A DNA stretch of 64,000 nt from CAVQJU01 sp963712905. Lineage in GTDB: Bacteria; Acidobacteriota; Vicinamibacteria; Vicinamibacterales; CAVVIG01. The notes beneath the pieces were generated by a model. That model made no database searches. It was not told where the DNA came from and was given only the letters and a program-made list of their open reading frames with translations. The position numbers and the translations under genes are program-made. Every line of letters begins with the position of its first letter. The stretch's first letter is position 1. The stretch is taken from positions 1 to 64,000 of the forward strand of contig CAVQJU010000010.1 of assembly GCA_963712905.1 (NCBI GenBank), read 5' to 3'. Below are positions 1 through 13,255 of this stretch, one piece after another.

Positions 1-3719
<3,719 letters not shown>

Positions 3720-3830
3720 TCTTTGGACCTCGATAAAGACGGAGCGCGAGACAGACAGCGGTGAGAGGCTCGGAGGCTGGGGGTCACGTGCCGGCCCCGA
3801 TCAGGCCCTGGCCCTCTCGCCTCTCAGGCC

Positions 3831-4217
3831 CTACTTGACTTCGACCTTCGCGCCGACTTCCTCGAACTTCTTCTTGATCGCCGCGGCCTCGTCCTTGTTC
3901 ACGCCTTCCTTGATCGGCTTGGGCGCGCTCTCGACGAGGTCCTTGGCTTCCTTCAGACCCAGGCTGGTGACTTCGCGGACGACCTTGATCACGTTGATCT
4001 TGTTGCCGCCGACTTCCGTCAGCGTCACGGTGAATTCGGTCTTCTCTTCGGCGGGTGCCGCGGCGCCGCCGCCCCCGGCCATCGGCATCCCCATCGGCAC
4101 GGCGGCCGCGGCGGACACGCCGAGCTCTGATTCGAGCGTCTTCACGAGCTGGCTGAGCTCGAGAACGCTGATGCCCTTGATGTACTCAACAACCTGCGCT
4201 TGCGTGACTTCGGCCAT
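3831..4217 (-). CDS. rplL: 50S ribosomal protein L7/L12
   Basis: Stalk protein of the large ribosomal subunit that recruits translational GTPases. At 128 residues it has normal length: an N-terminal dimerisation helix pair (residues about 5-35), an Ala/Gly/Pro-rich hinge (about 38-58) and the C-terminal factor-binding domain with the KINVIKVVREVTSLGLKEAK helix. It lies between rplJ and rpoB. The 111-base gap to rpoB has inverted GAGAGG/CCTCTC runs that could form a hairpin, where many bacteria attenuate rpoB transcription; that role is inference. Confidence 0.98.
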   Translation of the reverse strand: MAEVTQAQVVEYIKGISVLELSQLVKTLESELGVSAAAAVPMGMPMAGGGGAAAPAEEKTEFTVTLTEVGGNKINVIKVVREVTSLGLKEAKDLVESAPKPIKEGVNKDEAAAIKKKFEEVGAKVEVK

Positions 4218-4230
4218 GGTGATCTCTCTC

Positions 4231-4259
4231 TTTTCTACGTTCTACGTTCGACGTTTTTC
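4231..4259. repeat. Short 7-base tandem array (TTCTACG type)
   Basis: In the rplJ-rplL gap the sequence reads as about three copies of a TTCTACG/TTCGACG heptamer followed by a T run. The same unit recurs at 5604-5638. It is one of the short tandem repeat families scattered through this window. Confidence 0.7.
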
Positions 4260-4279
4260 GTTGTTGTGTTGAGTGTCCG

Positions 4280-4807
4280 TCAGCCCTCGGCGCGCTTCTT
4301 CTCCGCGGCCGCCAGCACGTTCATCAGGCTGCGCGGCGTCGCGCTGAGCACCGTGACGATCTGCACCATCGGCGCCTGCAGCACGTAGAGCAGCTTCGCG
4401 AGCAGCTCGGGACGGCCGGGCAGCGCGGCGAGCTCGTTCACTTCGGCCGGCTTGATCGCGCGGCCGGCGACGATGGCGGCCTTGATCGTCAGCGTGGGCG
4501 CCGTCTTGATGAACGTCGTGAGCGTCTTGGCGAGGACCACCGGGTCGTTCGCCGTGTACGCCACGGCCGTCGTGCCGGCGAAGTGCTTGTCGAGCGCCTC
4601 GAGGGCCGTGCCCTTGATCGCGCGCCTGGCCAGCGTGTTCTTGACGACCTTGTAGCTGGCCTTGGCCGTCCGGAGCTGACGCCGCAGTTCGGTGACCTGC
4701 GGCACGTTCATGCCCTTGTAGTCCACGAGCACCGCGGTCTCCGTGCTCTTGAACGCGGTCTCCAGCTGCTGGAGCTCGACTTCCCTGTCCGCTCTGGTAA
4801 CCGCCAT
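4280..4807 (-). CDS. rplJ: 50S ribosomal protein L10
   Basis: Base of the ribosomal stalk that anchors L7/L12 dimers. The product is 175 residues, starting MAVTRADREVEL, with the rRNA-binding domain (residues about 5-100, including VLVDYKGM and TLARRAIKG) and the C-terminal helix that carries L12. The ATG at 4807 overlaps the rplA stop codon by one base (TAATG), so the two are probably translationally coupled. In E. coli L10 represses its own operon by binding the leader; a comparable site was not identified here. Confidence 0.97.
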   Translation of the reverse strand: MAVTRADREVELQQLETAFKSTETAVLVDYKGMNVPQVTELRRQLRTAKASYKVVKNTLARRAIKGTALEALDKHFAGTTAVAYTANDPVVLAKTLTTFIKTAPTLTIKAAIVAGRAIKPAEVNELAALPGRPELLAKLLYVLQAPMVQIVTVLSATPRSLMNVLAAAEKKRAEG

Positions 4808-5514
4808 TAGTGTTTCACCACGACGTCGATGTGCGTCGTATCGATCCGGATGCCCGGACCCATCGTGGACGACACGGTGACGCTCTTGAGGTACTTGCCC
4901 TTGGCCGCCGACGGCTTCGCGCGCACGATGCTGTCCACCAGCGCGTGGGCGTTGGCCACGAGCGAGTCGGACGCGAACGAGATCTTGCCGACGGGCGCGT
5001 GGATGATGCCCGTCTTGTCGACGCGGAACTCCACCTTGCCGGCCTTGATTTCCTTGACGGCCTTGGCGATGTCCGCCGTGACGGTGCCGGTCTTCGGGTT
5101 CGGCATCAGGCCGCGCGGCCCGAGCACCTTGCCGAGCTTGCCGACCGCCCGCATCATGTCCGGCGTCGCGACGACGGCGTCGAAGTCCATGAAGCCGCCC
5201 TGAATCTTGTCCACCAGCTCCTCGCCGCCGACCACGTCGGCGCCGGCCTCGGTCGCTTCCTTCTGCTTCTCGCCGCCGGCGATGGCCAGGACGCGCTTGG
5301 ACTTGCCGAGCCCGTGCGGCAGCACGACCGTGCCGCGCACCATCTGGTCGGCGTGCTTCGGGTCGACGCCGAGCTTCAGCGACATCTCGACGGTCTCGTC
5401 GAACTTGGCGAACTTCACCTTCTGCATGAGCGGGATCGCGTCTTCGATCGTATACGTCCGATCGACGGCGACCTGCGCGCGGGCAGCGGCGAATTTTCTT
5501 CCGCGTTTGCGCAT
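4807..5514 (-). CDS. rplA: 50S ribosomal protein L1
   Basis: Large-subunit protein of the L1 stalk, which helps move deacylated tRNA from the E site. At 235 residues it is full length. It begins MRKRGRKFAAARAQV and contains the conserved GTVVLPHGLGKSKRV, DMMRAVGKLGKVLGPRGLMP and KTGIIHAPVGK segments. It lies between rplK and rplJ. The 127-base gap upstream holds a heptamer repeat array. In other bacteria L1 also controls translation of its operon. Confidence 0.98.
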   Translation of the reverse strand: MRKRGRKFAAARAQVAVDRTYTIEDAIPLMQKVKFAKFDETVEMSLKLGVDPKHADQMVRGTVVLPHGLGKSKRVLAIAGGEKQKEATEAGADVVGGEELVDKIQGGFMDFDAVVATPDMMRAVGKLGKVLGPRGLMPNPKTGTVTADIAKAVKEIKAGKVEFRVDKTGIIHAPVGKISFASDSLVANAHALVDSIVRAKPSAAKGKYLKSVTVSSTMGPGIRIDTTHIDVVVKH

Positions 5515-5603
5515 GGTTCACTCCTGTGGTGCAAGCGGGCCGCGAAGGCCCTCCCACGTTTCAATGAAGAATGTCAATGTCGAATGAAGAAATTGAAGAA
5601 GTC

Positions 5604-5638
5604 GGTTTCTACGCTCTTCGTTCTACGTTCTACATTTT
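5604..5638. repeat. 7-base tandem array in rplK-rplA gap
   Basis: Five consecutive heptamers of the TTCTACG/CTCTTCG/TTCTACA type lie just after the rplK stop. Upstream (5562-5600) A-rich AATGTC/GAATGAAG motifs look like a degraded partner in the other orientation. Same family as 4231-4259. Confidence 0.7.
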
Positions 5639-5641
5639 CAT

Positions 5642-6067
5642 TTATCCGATCACATCCAGGCCCATCGACCGGGCCGTTCCCGCCACCGTCTTGATCGCCG
5701 CCTCGAGCGACTCGGCGTTCAAGTCGGGCATCTTCGTCTTCGCGATCTCTTCCACCTGCTTCGCCGTCACCGTGCCGACCTTGTTCTTGTTCGGCTCGGC
5801 GGATCCCTTGGCGATGTTCGCCGCACGCTTCAGCAGGATCGACGCCGGCGGCGTCTTGGTGATGAAGCTGTACGACCGATCGGCGTAGATCGTCACGACG
5901 ACCGGGATGATCAGGCCTTCGTCCTTCGCCGTCTTCGCATTGAAGTTCTTGCAGAAGTCCATGATGTTGACGCCCTGGGGGCCGAGCGCGGTCCCCACCG
6001 GCGGCGCGGGCGTGGCTTTCCCCGCGGCAATCTGGAGCTTCACCATCGCCTGAACTTTTTTCGCCAT
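5642..6067 (-). CDS. rplK: 50S ribosomal protein L11
   Basis: Protein of the GTPase-associated centre that binds 23S rRNA near the thiostrepton site. The 141-residue product is complete: N-terminal domain with KLQIAAGKATPAPPVGTALG, where the prolines contact factor and antibiotic, and C-terminal rRNA-binding domain ending MGLDVIG. It starts 3 bases after the nusG stop and is probably on the same transcript. Confidence 0.98.
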   Translation of the reverse strand: MAKKVQAMVKLQIAAGKATPAPPVGTALGPQGVNIMDFCKNFNAKTAKDEGLIIPVVVTIYADRSYSFITKTPPASILLKRAANIAKGSAEPNKNKVGTVTAKQVEEIAKTKMPDLNAESLEAAIKTVAGTARSMGLDVIG

Positions 6068-6070
6068 AGA

Positions 6071-6613
6071 CTAGATCTTCTCAACCTGCAGGAAGTCCAA
6101 CTCCACGGGAGTCGACCTTCCGAAAATCGTCACCATCACCTTCAACGTGTTCTTGTCGAGGTTCACGTCGTCGACGACGCCGTTGAAGCTGGTGAAGGGC
6201 CCTTCGTTGATGCGCACCTGCTCGCCCTTCTCGAACATGTACTTCGGCTTGGGCTTTTCGGCCGCCGACTTGACCTGTTCGAGAATCTGGTCGACTTCGT
6301 CCTTGGTCAGCGGCGTCGGCTTGGTGCCGGCGCCGACAAACCCGGTGACCTTCGGCGTGTTCTTCACCACGTGCCACGCATCGTCGGTCATGTCCATCTC
6401 GACGAGGATGTAGCCGGGGAAGAACCGCTTCGACGTCACCACTTTCTTGCCGGCGCGCATCTCCACGACATCCTCGGTCGGGATGAGAATCTCGCCGATT
6501 CGCTCCTGCAGCCCGTACGACTGCACGCGCTGCTGGAGCGACTCGGCGACCTTCTTCTCGAAGCCCGAGTAGGTGTGGACGATGTACCAGTTCTTGCTCG
6601 CAACCTCGGTCAT
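6071..6613 (-). CDS. nusG: Transcription termination/antitermination factor NusG
   Basis: Elongation factor that bridges RNA polymerase to Rho or the ribosome. I chose the ATG at 6613 (MTEVASKNWYIVHTYSGFEK), giving 180 residues. The NGN domain spans about 1-115 and the C-terminal KOW domain about 128-178 (KGEQVRINEGPFTSFNGVV). A longer in-frame extension upstream runs through secE and is not real. The start overlaps the secE stop as ATGA, showing tight coupling. Confidence 0.98.
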   Translation of the reverse strand: MTEVASKNWYIVHTYSGFEKKVAESLQQRVQSYGLQERIGEILIPTEDVVEMRAGKKVVTSKRFFPGYILVEMDMTDDAWHVVKNTPKVTGFVGAGTKPTPLTKDEVDQILEQVKSAAEKPKPKYMFEKGEQVRINEGPFTSFNGVVDDVNLDKNTLKVMVTIFGRSTPVELDFLQVEKI

Positions 6614-6861
6614 GCCGATGCACCAAACCGCCGGAAAATCCACAGGACCACGCTGTCGATGCCGACATCGAGGGCAAACAGATAGAGGCCGAAGAACACC
6701 GACACGAGGATGACGACGACCGTCGTCGCGTACACTTCCTTCTGCGACGGCCACGTGACGCGCTTCAGCTCGTTGCGAACTTCGCTCAGAAACACACGGG
6801 CGCGCTCGAGGCGCCCGCCCGCCGCTTCCTTGACCGTCTCGAGTGCCGTCGGTTCAGCCAT
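6610..6861 (-). CDS. secE: Preprotein translocase subunit SecE
   Basis: Small essential membrane subunit of the SecYEG protein channel. The 83-residue product has an N-terminal amphipathic helix (FLSEVRNELKRVTWPSQKEV, residues about 24-43), the family signature, followed by one transmembrane segment (about 46-68). This is the single-span form usual outside Enterobacteria. It is followed directly by nusG with a four-base overlap. Confidence 0.97.
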   Translation of the reverse strand: MAEPTALETVKEAAGGRLERARVFLSEVRNELKRVTWPSQKEVYATTVVVILVSVFFGLYLFALDVGIDSVVLWIFRRFGASA

Positions 6862-6907
6862 GCCCGCCCCTAGCCCCCAGTCCCCAGCCCCTACGCGATC
6901 CCAGTGT

Positions 6908-6983
6908 TGGCAGGCCAGGAGGGAATCGAACCCCCAACCCCCGGTTTTGGAGACCGGTGCTCTGCCAATTGAGCTACTGGCCT
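6908..6983 (-). tRNA. tRNA-Trp (CCA anticodon)
   Basis: The minus strand folds as a complete cloverleaf: acceptor AGGCCAG/CTGGCCT, D-loop AATTGGCAGAGC, anticodon stem CCGGT-ACCGG with loop CTCCAAA, and T-loop TTCGATT. The discriminator is G and the 3' CCA is encoded. Its 5' end overlaps the last two bases of the rpmG stop codon, so the tRNA must be processed from an rpmG-secE transcript. Confidence 0.97.
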
Positions 6984-7131
6984 ACTTGCTCTCTTTATGA
7001 GACGTGTGCTTCCGGCAGAACCGGCAGAACTTGCTCATCTCGAGCCGCTCGGTCGTCTTCTTCTTGTTCTTCGTCGTGCTGTAGTTGCGACGCTTGCACT
7101 CGGTGCAGGCCATCGCGATGATGTCTCTCAT
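6982..7131 (-). CDS. rpmG: 50S ribosomal protein L33
   Basis: A 49-residue ribosomal protein starting MRDIIAMACTECKRRNYSTT. It keeps both CxxC pairs (CTEC and CRFC), so it is the zinc-binding form. It is too short for routine length cut-offs but matches the family from end to end. It lies between tuf and tRNA-Trp/secE, a usual place for rpmG; its stop TAG overlaps the first two bases of the tRNA. Confidence 0.96.
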   Translation of the reverse strand: MRDIIAMACTECKRRNYSTTKNKKKTTERLEMSKFCRFCRKHTSHKESK

Positions 7132-7141
7132 TGGGATCACC

Positions 7142-7215
7142 TAGAGGTTGGAGGTTTGAGGTTAGGGGGCGGACTCAGCCCCAACCTCTAACCTCCAACC
7201 TCTGACCTCTAGCCT

Positions 7216-7217
<2 letters not shown>
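7142..7217. repeat. Inverted 7-base repeat arrays (AGGTTNG type) between tuf and rpmG
   Basis: The gap reads as copies of GAGGTTG/GAGGTTT/GAGGTTA, a short G-rich spacer, then copies of CTAACCT/CCAACCT in the opposite sense, reaching the tuf stop. Transcribed, it would form one long imperfect hairpin. Related units occur at 23601-23649. Confidence 0.8.
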
Positions 7218-8415
<1,198 letters not shown>

Positions 8416-8476
8416 GTCTGCGCCTCGTTCGTCGTGTGTGCTACGTGAAGCTGTTGCGTTCCCGCTTTCGCATGTC

Positions 8477-8552
8477 TGGAGCCGATGTCCAGAATCGAAC
8501 TGGAGACCTCGTCCTTACCAAGGACGCGCTCTGCCAACTGAGCTACATCGGC
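8477..8552 (-). tRNA. tRNA-Thr (GGT anticodon)
   Basis: Minus-strand cloverleaf with acceptor GCCGATG/CATCGGC, anticodon stem CGTCC-GGACG and loop TTGGTAA giving anticodon GGT. T-loop TTCGATT, discriminator T and encoded CCA. It is the last of four tRNAs before tuf and corresponds to E. coli thrT. Confidence 0.97.
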
Positions 8553-8563
8553 CCCCGTCAACT

Positions 8564-8602
8564 TCATCTGGTCATCTGGTCATTTCGGTCATCTGGTCAT
8601 TT
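8564..8602. repeat. TCATCTGG tandem array
   Basis: Four to five copies of a TCATCTGG/TCATTTCGG unit fill the gap between tRNA-Thr(GGT) and tRNA-Gly. The same family appears as inverted pairs at 8756-8841 and 21262-21371. Confidence 0.75.
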
Positions 8603-8667
8603 CAACGAGCAACCTCAATGACTAGCCGACCAAACCCACCTCGCTGACCCGATCACCCTTCGTCGTA

Positions 8668-8742
8668 TGGAGCGGGAGACGGGGATCGAACCCGCGACCA
8701 ACAGCTTGGAAGGCTGTGACTCTACCACTGAGTTACTCCCGC
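8668..8742 (-). tRNA. tRNA-Gly (TCC anticodon)
   Basis: Acceptor GCGGGAG/CTCCCGC, anticodon stem ACAGC-GCTGT with loop CTTCCAA, T-loop TTCGATC, discriminator T and encoded CCA. It corresponds to glyT in the E. coli thrU-tyrU-glyT-thrT-tufB cluster. Confidence 0.97.
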
Positions 8743-8755
8743 CTCACCGTTCCCC

Positions 8756-8841
8756 CATCTGGTCGTCTGGTCATCTCGTCATTTGGTCAGTGATTGATCG
8801 ACTGAATGATCAGGTGACCAGATGATTCGATGACCAGATTC
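8756..8841. repeat. Inverted TCATCTGG / GACCAGAT arrays
   Basis: Left arm 8756-8790 carries units of TGGTCATC type; right arm 8809-8841 carries their complement (GACCAGATGA). The arms are separated by about 18 bases and could form a long imperfect stem between tRNA-Tyr and tRNA-Gly. Confidence 0.75.
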
Positions 8842-8853
8842 CAGTCGCACCAT

Positions 8854-8940
8854 TGGTGGCGAGGGAAGGACTCGAACCTTCGAAGCCGCTAGGGCGACAG
8901 ATTTACAGTCTGCTGCGTTTGACCGCTTCGCTACCTCGCC
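8854..8940 (-). tRNA. tRNA-Tyr (GTA anticodon)
   Basis: An 87-base class II tRNA with a long variable arm. Acceptor GGCGAGG/CCTCGCC, anticodon stem GCAGA-TCTGT with loop CTGTAAA, T-loop TTCGAGT, discriminator A and encoded CCA. It corresponds to tyrU in the tufB cluster. Confidence 0.97.
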
Positions 8941-8994
8941 AATTGTGGTGTTGAAATGTCGTCTCGACGCGTACCCTGCGGAGAAGCTCTCCGA

Positions 8995-9071
8995 TGGAGC
9001 TGGCGGAGGGATTTGAACCCCCGACCGGCTGATTACAAATCAGCTGCTCTACCGGACTGAGCTACGCCAGC
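8995..9071 (-). tRNA. tRNA-Thr (TGT anticodon)
   Basis: Acceptor GCTGGCG/CGCCAGC, anticodon stem GCTGA-TCAGC with loop TTTGTAA giving TGT, T-loop TTCAAAT, discriminator T and encoded CCA. It is the first tRNA of the cluster, corresponds to thrU, and lies just downstream of a strong promoter-like sequence. Confidence 0.97.
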
Positions 9072-9085
9072 CAAACAAAAGGGGA

Positions 9086-9115
9086 ACTATAGCACGTCCC
9101 GTGCCAGCGGTGCAA
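9086..9115 (-). promoter_or_regulatory. Sigma-70-like promoter of the tRNA-tuf operon
   Basis: On the minus strand, TTGCAC (9115-9110) and TATAGT (9091-9086) are separated by 18 bases. The predicted start, about 9079, is roughly eight bases before tRNA-Thr(TGT). The -10 box overlaps the rlmB stop codon and the -35 box is within rlmB, so the operon can be driven independently of rlmB. Confidence 0.75.
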
Positions 9116-9912
9116 TACGTGCAACCTCAATCTGTTGTCGGCGGTTGGCCCTGGTCACCGGACCCGGGGCCGGGCCAGCCGCCCGGTTCCGGCGCTGCCG
9201 GACGGCCTCGAACAGCACGACCGCGGTCGCCACCGAGACGTTCAAACTTTGAACGTGACCGCCCATCGGAATCGACACCACCCAGTCGCACCGCTCCCGC
9301 ACCAGCCGCCTCAGCCCCGTTCCCTCGCTGCCCACCACCAACGCCGTCGGCAGCGTGTAATCGATCTCATCGTAGCGCGTCGGGCCGTCCCCGGCCAGCC
9401 CGACCGTCCAGACGCCGGCCTCTTTCAGCGCCTCGAGCGACCGTGCGATGTTCACGACCTCCGCCACCCGCACGTGCGCCACGGCCCCAGCCGACGCCTT
9501 CGCCGCCGCCCCGCCGAGCGGCGCGGCGTGGCGCGACTGCCGCACGACGCCGTCGGCGCCCGCCGCGTCCACGGTCCGCAGAATCGCGCCGAGATTGTGC
9601 GGATCCTCGATGCCGTCGAGCACGACGACGAGCGGGACCGCGGCGGCGCCGGCGATGAGATCCTCCAGGTCGAACCACTCCCGGGCCTGCGGCGTCACCG
9701 ACCTCGGCCACCACGCCCTGATGCCGGCTGGCCGGCCCCCCGGCCGCCCGCTCAATCTCGTCGGCGCTCACCCGTCGCACCGTCACCCCCTGCTCCGCCG
9801 CCAGCTGTTCGATCTGCCGGACACGGTTGTCCGCACGCGGCGACACCCGCAGCGCCGTCACCCGGCGTGCGCGCAGCGCCTCGAGGACAGGGTTGATGCC
9901 GTAGATCAGCAT
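9087..9912 (-). CDS. rlmB: 23S rRNA (guanosine-2'-O-)-methyltransferase RlmB-like (SpoU family), frameshifted
   Basis: Methylates the 2'-O of a guanosine in the 23S rRNA peptidyl-transferase loop in relatives. The N-terminal substrate-binding domain (MLIYGINPVLEALRARRVTA, about 70 residues) is in one frame. The SpoU knot is in another frame: VLDGIEDPHNLGAILRTVDA, VVGSEGTGLRRLV and IPMGGHVQSLNVSVA, the three SpoU motifs. The join is at about 9698, where GTCGGTG would need to be GTCGTG: one extra G. Other SpoU enzymes (TrmH, RlmB paralogues) cannot be fully excluded, but the N-terminal domain favours RlmB. Confidence 0.9.
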
Positions 9913-9933
9913 GGCAGTGATCGGGGTAGGCGT

Positions 9934-11464
9934 CAGTGGCTGGGGACGTAGGGGCTCGACAGCGCCGCGCAAATTCCGCGGCACGCTCGCGGCAACCGAC
10001 GATCGCCGGAATGCCGGCCTCGGCCGGCAACTCCGCGCCACGATCGATGGCGGGCACGAGCAGGTCCAGTTCGGGTCCGTCGGCGCGCCCGGTCAGGACG
10101 ATCCGGATCGGGTGAAAGAGCCCCTTTGCCTTCTGACCGGTTCGGGTCTTCACCTGGTTGGCGACCGCGCGAAACCGGTCGCGATCGAGACGCGGCGACG
10201 CCGCCAGCTCCTCGGCAAACGCGGAGACCACGGCGCGCGCGCCCGGCGCGTTCATCTCCTCGCGGATGCCGGGGGTGTCGAGCGCTTTCGAGACGTCGGA
10301 GTCGAAGAGCACCGCCAGCCGCGCCGGGATCTGGTTGAGCCGGTCAACCGACGCCGTCGCCATCGCCATCGCGCTGGCGAGAAACTCGATGCCGCCGCCA
10401 GCCGGCGTCATGGGAACGCCGGCCTCGACGAAATACGGAACGGCCAGCCGCGCGATGCGCGACGCGTCGGCCACCTTGAGGTAGTGGCGGTTGACCCAGG
10501 CCAGTTTCTCCTCGTCGAACACGCCGGCGCTGTGGCCCACGCCGTCGAGGGAAAACCGGCGCGCCAGATCGTCGATCGACAGCAGTTCGTCGGCATCGCT
10601 CGAGGCCGTCCCGTGGCGGGGTGACCAGCCGATGAGCGCGAGGTAGTTCACCAGCGCCTCGGGCAGATACCCTTTCGACCGGAACTCGGCCACCGACGTC
10701 GCGCCGTGCCGCTTCGAGAGCGGACTGTGGTCCGGCCCCATCACGAGGGCGAGATGCGCAAATGCCGGCGGCGTGAACCCCATCGCCTCGTACAGCAACA
10801 GCTGCCGCGGCGTGTTCGAGATGTGATCCTCGCCCCGGATCACATGCGTAATCTCCATCAGCGCATCGTCGACCACGACCGCGAAGTTGTAGGCGGGGTG
10901 ACCGTCGGCTCGAACGATGACGGGATCGCCGATCACGTCTCCGGCAAACCGGACGTCGCCCCGAACGAGGTCGGTGAAGACGACGTCGCGGTGCTCGGGA
11001 ACGCGAAAGCGGATGGCCGGGCGCTCGCCCGCGGTGATGCGGGCGTTGGCCTGCTCGAGCGACAGGCCGCGGCAGGTGCCCGGGTACATCGAGGGACGGC
11101 CCGCGGCGACCGCCGCCTGCCGGTCGGCCTCGAGCTGCGCGACCGAGCAGAAGCAGTAGTACGCGGCCCCGGCCGTGAGCAGTTCCTGTGCGTACGACGC
11201 GAACAGATGAAGCCGCTCCGATTGCCGGTACGGTCCGCACGGACCGCCGGCGTCGGGCCCCTCGTCCCAGTCGAGGCCCAGCCACCGCAGGTCGCGCAGG
11301 ATCGCGGCCTCCGATTCGCGCGTCGATCGCTCGACGTCGGTGTCCTCGATGCGAAGCACGAACGTCCCGCCGGATCCGCGCGCCAGCAGCCAGTTGAACA
11401 ACGCGGTCCTGGCGTTGCCGACGTGGAGATGACCGGTCGGGCTTGGTGCGAAACGGAGGCGCAA
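9934..11464 (-). CDS. gltX: Glutamyl-tRNA synthetase, probable frameshift near 3' end
   Basis: Charges tRNA-Glu, and possibly tRNA-Gln. It begins at a TTG (11464) because an in-frame TGA is close upstream. It has PSPTGHLHVGNAR (class I HIGH, 8-20), cysteines in CFCS and TCRG (probable zinc site) and SPLSKRHGA (KMSKS, about 247-255). The raw frame runs on to 9752, overlapping rlmB by 160 bases. I infer that one G was lost at about 9965; restoring it gives an ending ALSSPYVPSH and a TGA at 9934, 21 bases before rlmB. A tRNA-Gln gene is present at 24648; whether GatCAB is used cannot be told here. Confidence 0.93.
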
Positions 11465-11466
11465 GA

Positions 11467-11506
11467 CAGGTTCAGTTCAGGTTCAGGTTCAGGGTTCAGG
11501 GTTCAC
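11467..11506. repeat. GGTTCAG heptamer array
   Basis: About five copies of GGTTCAG/GGTTCAGG between gltX and ispDF. The same unit is found at 16581-16634 and, reversed, at 29789-29820. Confidence 0.8.
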
Positions 11507-12640
11507 AGAGCGCGATGGCGTGGACGGCGATGGCTTCGCCGCGGCCGAGCTCGCCGACGCCCTCGTTCGTCTTGCCTTTGACGCTGACGCGATCCACGGA
11601 CACGCCAAGCGCCTCGGCCAGGTTCGCCCGCATCGCGTCGATGTGCGGCACGAGCTTCGGCCGCTCGGCGATCACGGTCGCGTCGACGTTACCGACGACG
11701 AGTCCCAGCTCGCGCACGATCGTCCACCGCGCGCCGCAGCAGGTCGATGCTCGATGCGCCCTTCCACTGCGGGTCGGTGTCGGGGAAATGCCGGCCGATG
11801 TCGCCCGCTCCGGCGGCGCCGAGAATCGCGTCCGTCACCGCGTGGCAGACGGCGTCGGCGTCCGAGTGGCCGGCCAGCCCGCGGTCGAACGGAATCGTGA
11901 CGCCGCCGAGAATCAGCAGCCGGCCTTCGACCAGCCGGTGCAGGTCGTAGCCGATGCCCACCCTGGCCGCGGCCGGAGCCGCCGCCGCCCCGGCCGATCG
12001 CTTCGGCCATCGCCAGGTCCTCCGGGGTCGTGATCTTGATGTTGGTCGCCTCACCTTCGACGATGCGGACGGTGTGGCCGGCCTGCTCGGCGAGGGACGC
12101 TTCGTCGGTGGCGTCGCTCGAGATCGCCAGCGCGTCGCGGAGCACGTCGCGCCGGAACGCCTGCGGCGTCTGCGCGAGGAAGATCGTCCGGCGGTCGAGC
12201 GTCGCGCGCACGAAGGAACCGTCAACCTGCTTGACCGTGTCGCGTGCGGCGACGGCCGCCAGCGCCGCGCCCGACTCGGCGGCCGCCGCAATGGTTCTCG
12301 CGATCAGATCGGCGCTCGCGAACGGCCGCGCGGCGTCGTGCACGACGACGACGTCGGCGCGGTCGGGACGGCGCGGAATGCCGCCGCCACCGAGTCCTGC
12401 CGCCGCGCGCCGCCGGCCACCACCCGCAGCGGCTTGGCCGTGTCCGTCAGGTAGGCGGGCGGCTGGGTCGAAGGTCCGCCGGGAGCGCGACGACCACATC
12501 GTCGACGTCCGGGTGCGTGAGAAAGACCGAACGCTTCGCTCGAGCATGGGCTGCCCGGCGATCGCCAGCAATTGCTTGGGTTGCCCGTGACCGAGCCGCA
12601 GACCGCGTCCGCCGGCCGCAAGGATCGCTGAAACAAACAT
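11496..12640 (-). CDS. ispDF: Bifunctional IspD/IspF isoprenoid enzyme, multiply frameshifted
   Basis: Makes CDP-methylerythritol (IspD) and cyclises the later intermediate (IspF) in the MEP pathway. The IspD part starts MFVSAILAAGGRGLRLG (nucleotide-binding) and keeps VVVHDAARPF and NIKITTPEDL. The IspF part has GYDLHRL (metal ligands D and H), GGVTIPFDRGLAGHSDADA and VGNVDATVIAE. These pieces are spread over several frames, needing at least four indels. Between the domains there is no stop and no ATG: the IspF frame reads AAAPAAARVGIGYDL, so the two appear fused. IspE, the intervening enzyme, is at 24825. Confidence 0.88.
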
Positions 12641-12712
12641 CGGGTAATCGGAATTATACCGTGCGCCCGCGATTCGAACCGCCGGCGGCGCCGTGGTCTC
12701 TTAGACAGCAGC

Positions 12713-13255
12713 GTGGCGACACCCGTCCAGGAGGCGCGGTGGGTGCTCCGGGCCCAGTGCAACGACCGGGAAGCGCTGGAGCTCCTGCTCACCGCCGTGA
12801 GTCCGGCGCTCGATCGCTACTTGTCAGGGCTTGTCGGCGCGGCCGACGCCGAAGACGTCCTGCAGGACGTCCTGCTCATCATCTATAAGAAGCTGACGTT
12901 GCTGGAGCAGCCGGAGGTGTTTCGCGCGTGGGCGTACCGCATCGCCAGCCGCGCCGCCTTCCGTCATCTGAAGAAACGAAACCGATGGCCGGCTCACGCG
13001 CGCGACGACGAGGCGCTCGATCGGCTGGAGGCGGCGACAGCGCAGCCACCGCCCGGCGACGAGCTCCGTGCGCTGCTCGCAACGGACGCGATCTCGCCGG
13101 CGAGCCGCGCCGTGCTGGTCCTCCATTTTCAAGAGGAGCTGCCGCTGGCCGACGTCGCGGCGATTCTCGAAGTCCCTCTCGGCACCGTCAAGTCCCGTCT
13201 CTCATACGGCCTGTCGGCGCTTCGCCAGCAGCTCGGCCGGCCAAGGAGTGTGTGA
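12713..13255 (+). CDS. ECF-type RNA polymerase sigma factor
   Basis: A 180-residue sigma-70 family protein from a GTG at 12713. Region 2 covers about 20-85 (AEDVLQDVLLIIYKKL, FRAWAYRIASRAAFRHLKKR). Region 4 covers about 120-175, with the helix-turn-helix LADVAAILEVPLGTVKSRLS. There is no long C-terminal extension. The stop overlaps the next ATG (TGATG), so the downstream membrane protein is probably made from the same transcript. Its target genes are unknown. Confidence 0.9.
   Translation: MATPVQEARWVLRAQCNDREALELLLTAVSPALDRYLSGLVGAADAEDVLQDVLLIIYKKLTLLEQPEVFRAWAYRIASRAAFRHLKKRNRWPAHARDDEALDRLEAATAQPPPGDELRALLATDAISPASRAVLVLHFQEELPLADVAAILEVPLGTVKSRLSYGLSALRQQLGRPRSV

Noticed and set aside
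9752..9912. 160-base overlap between gltX and rlmB
   Set aside because: Restoring one G near 9965 gives a natural gltX end at 9934 and a short gap, so the overlap is likely artificial.
12655..12715. Possible tRNA on the minus strand, because of a GGTTCGAATC motif
   Set aside because: Only the T-loop-like motif is present; acceptor, D and anticodon stems cannot be drawn and no CCA follows.
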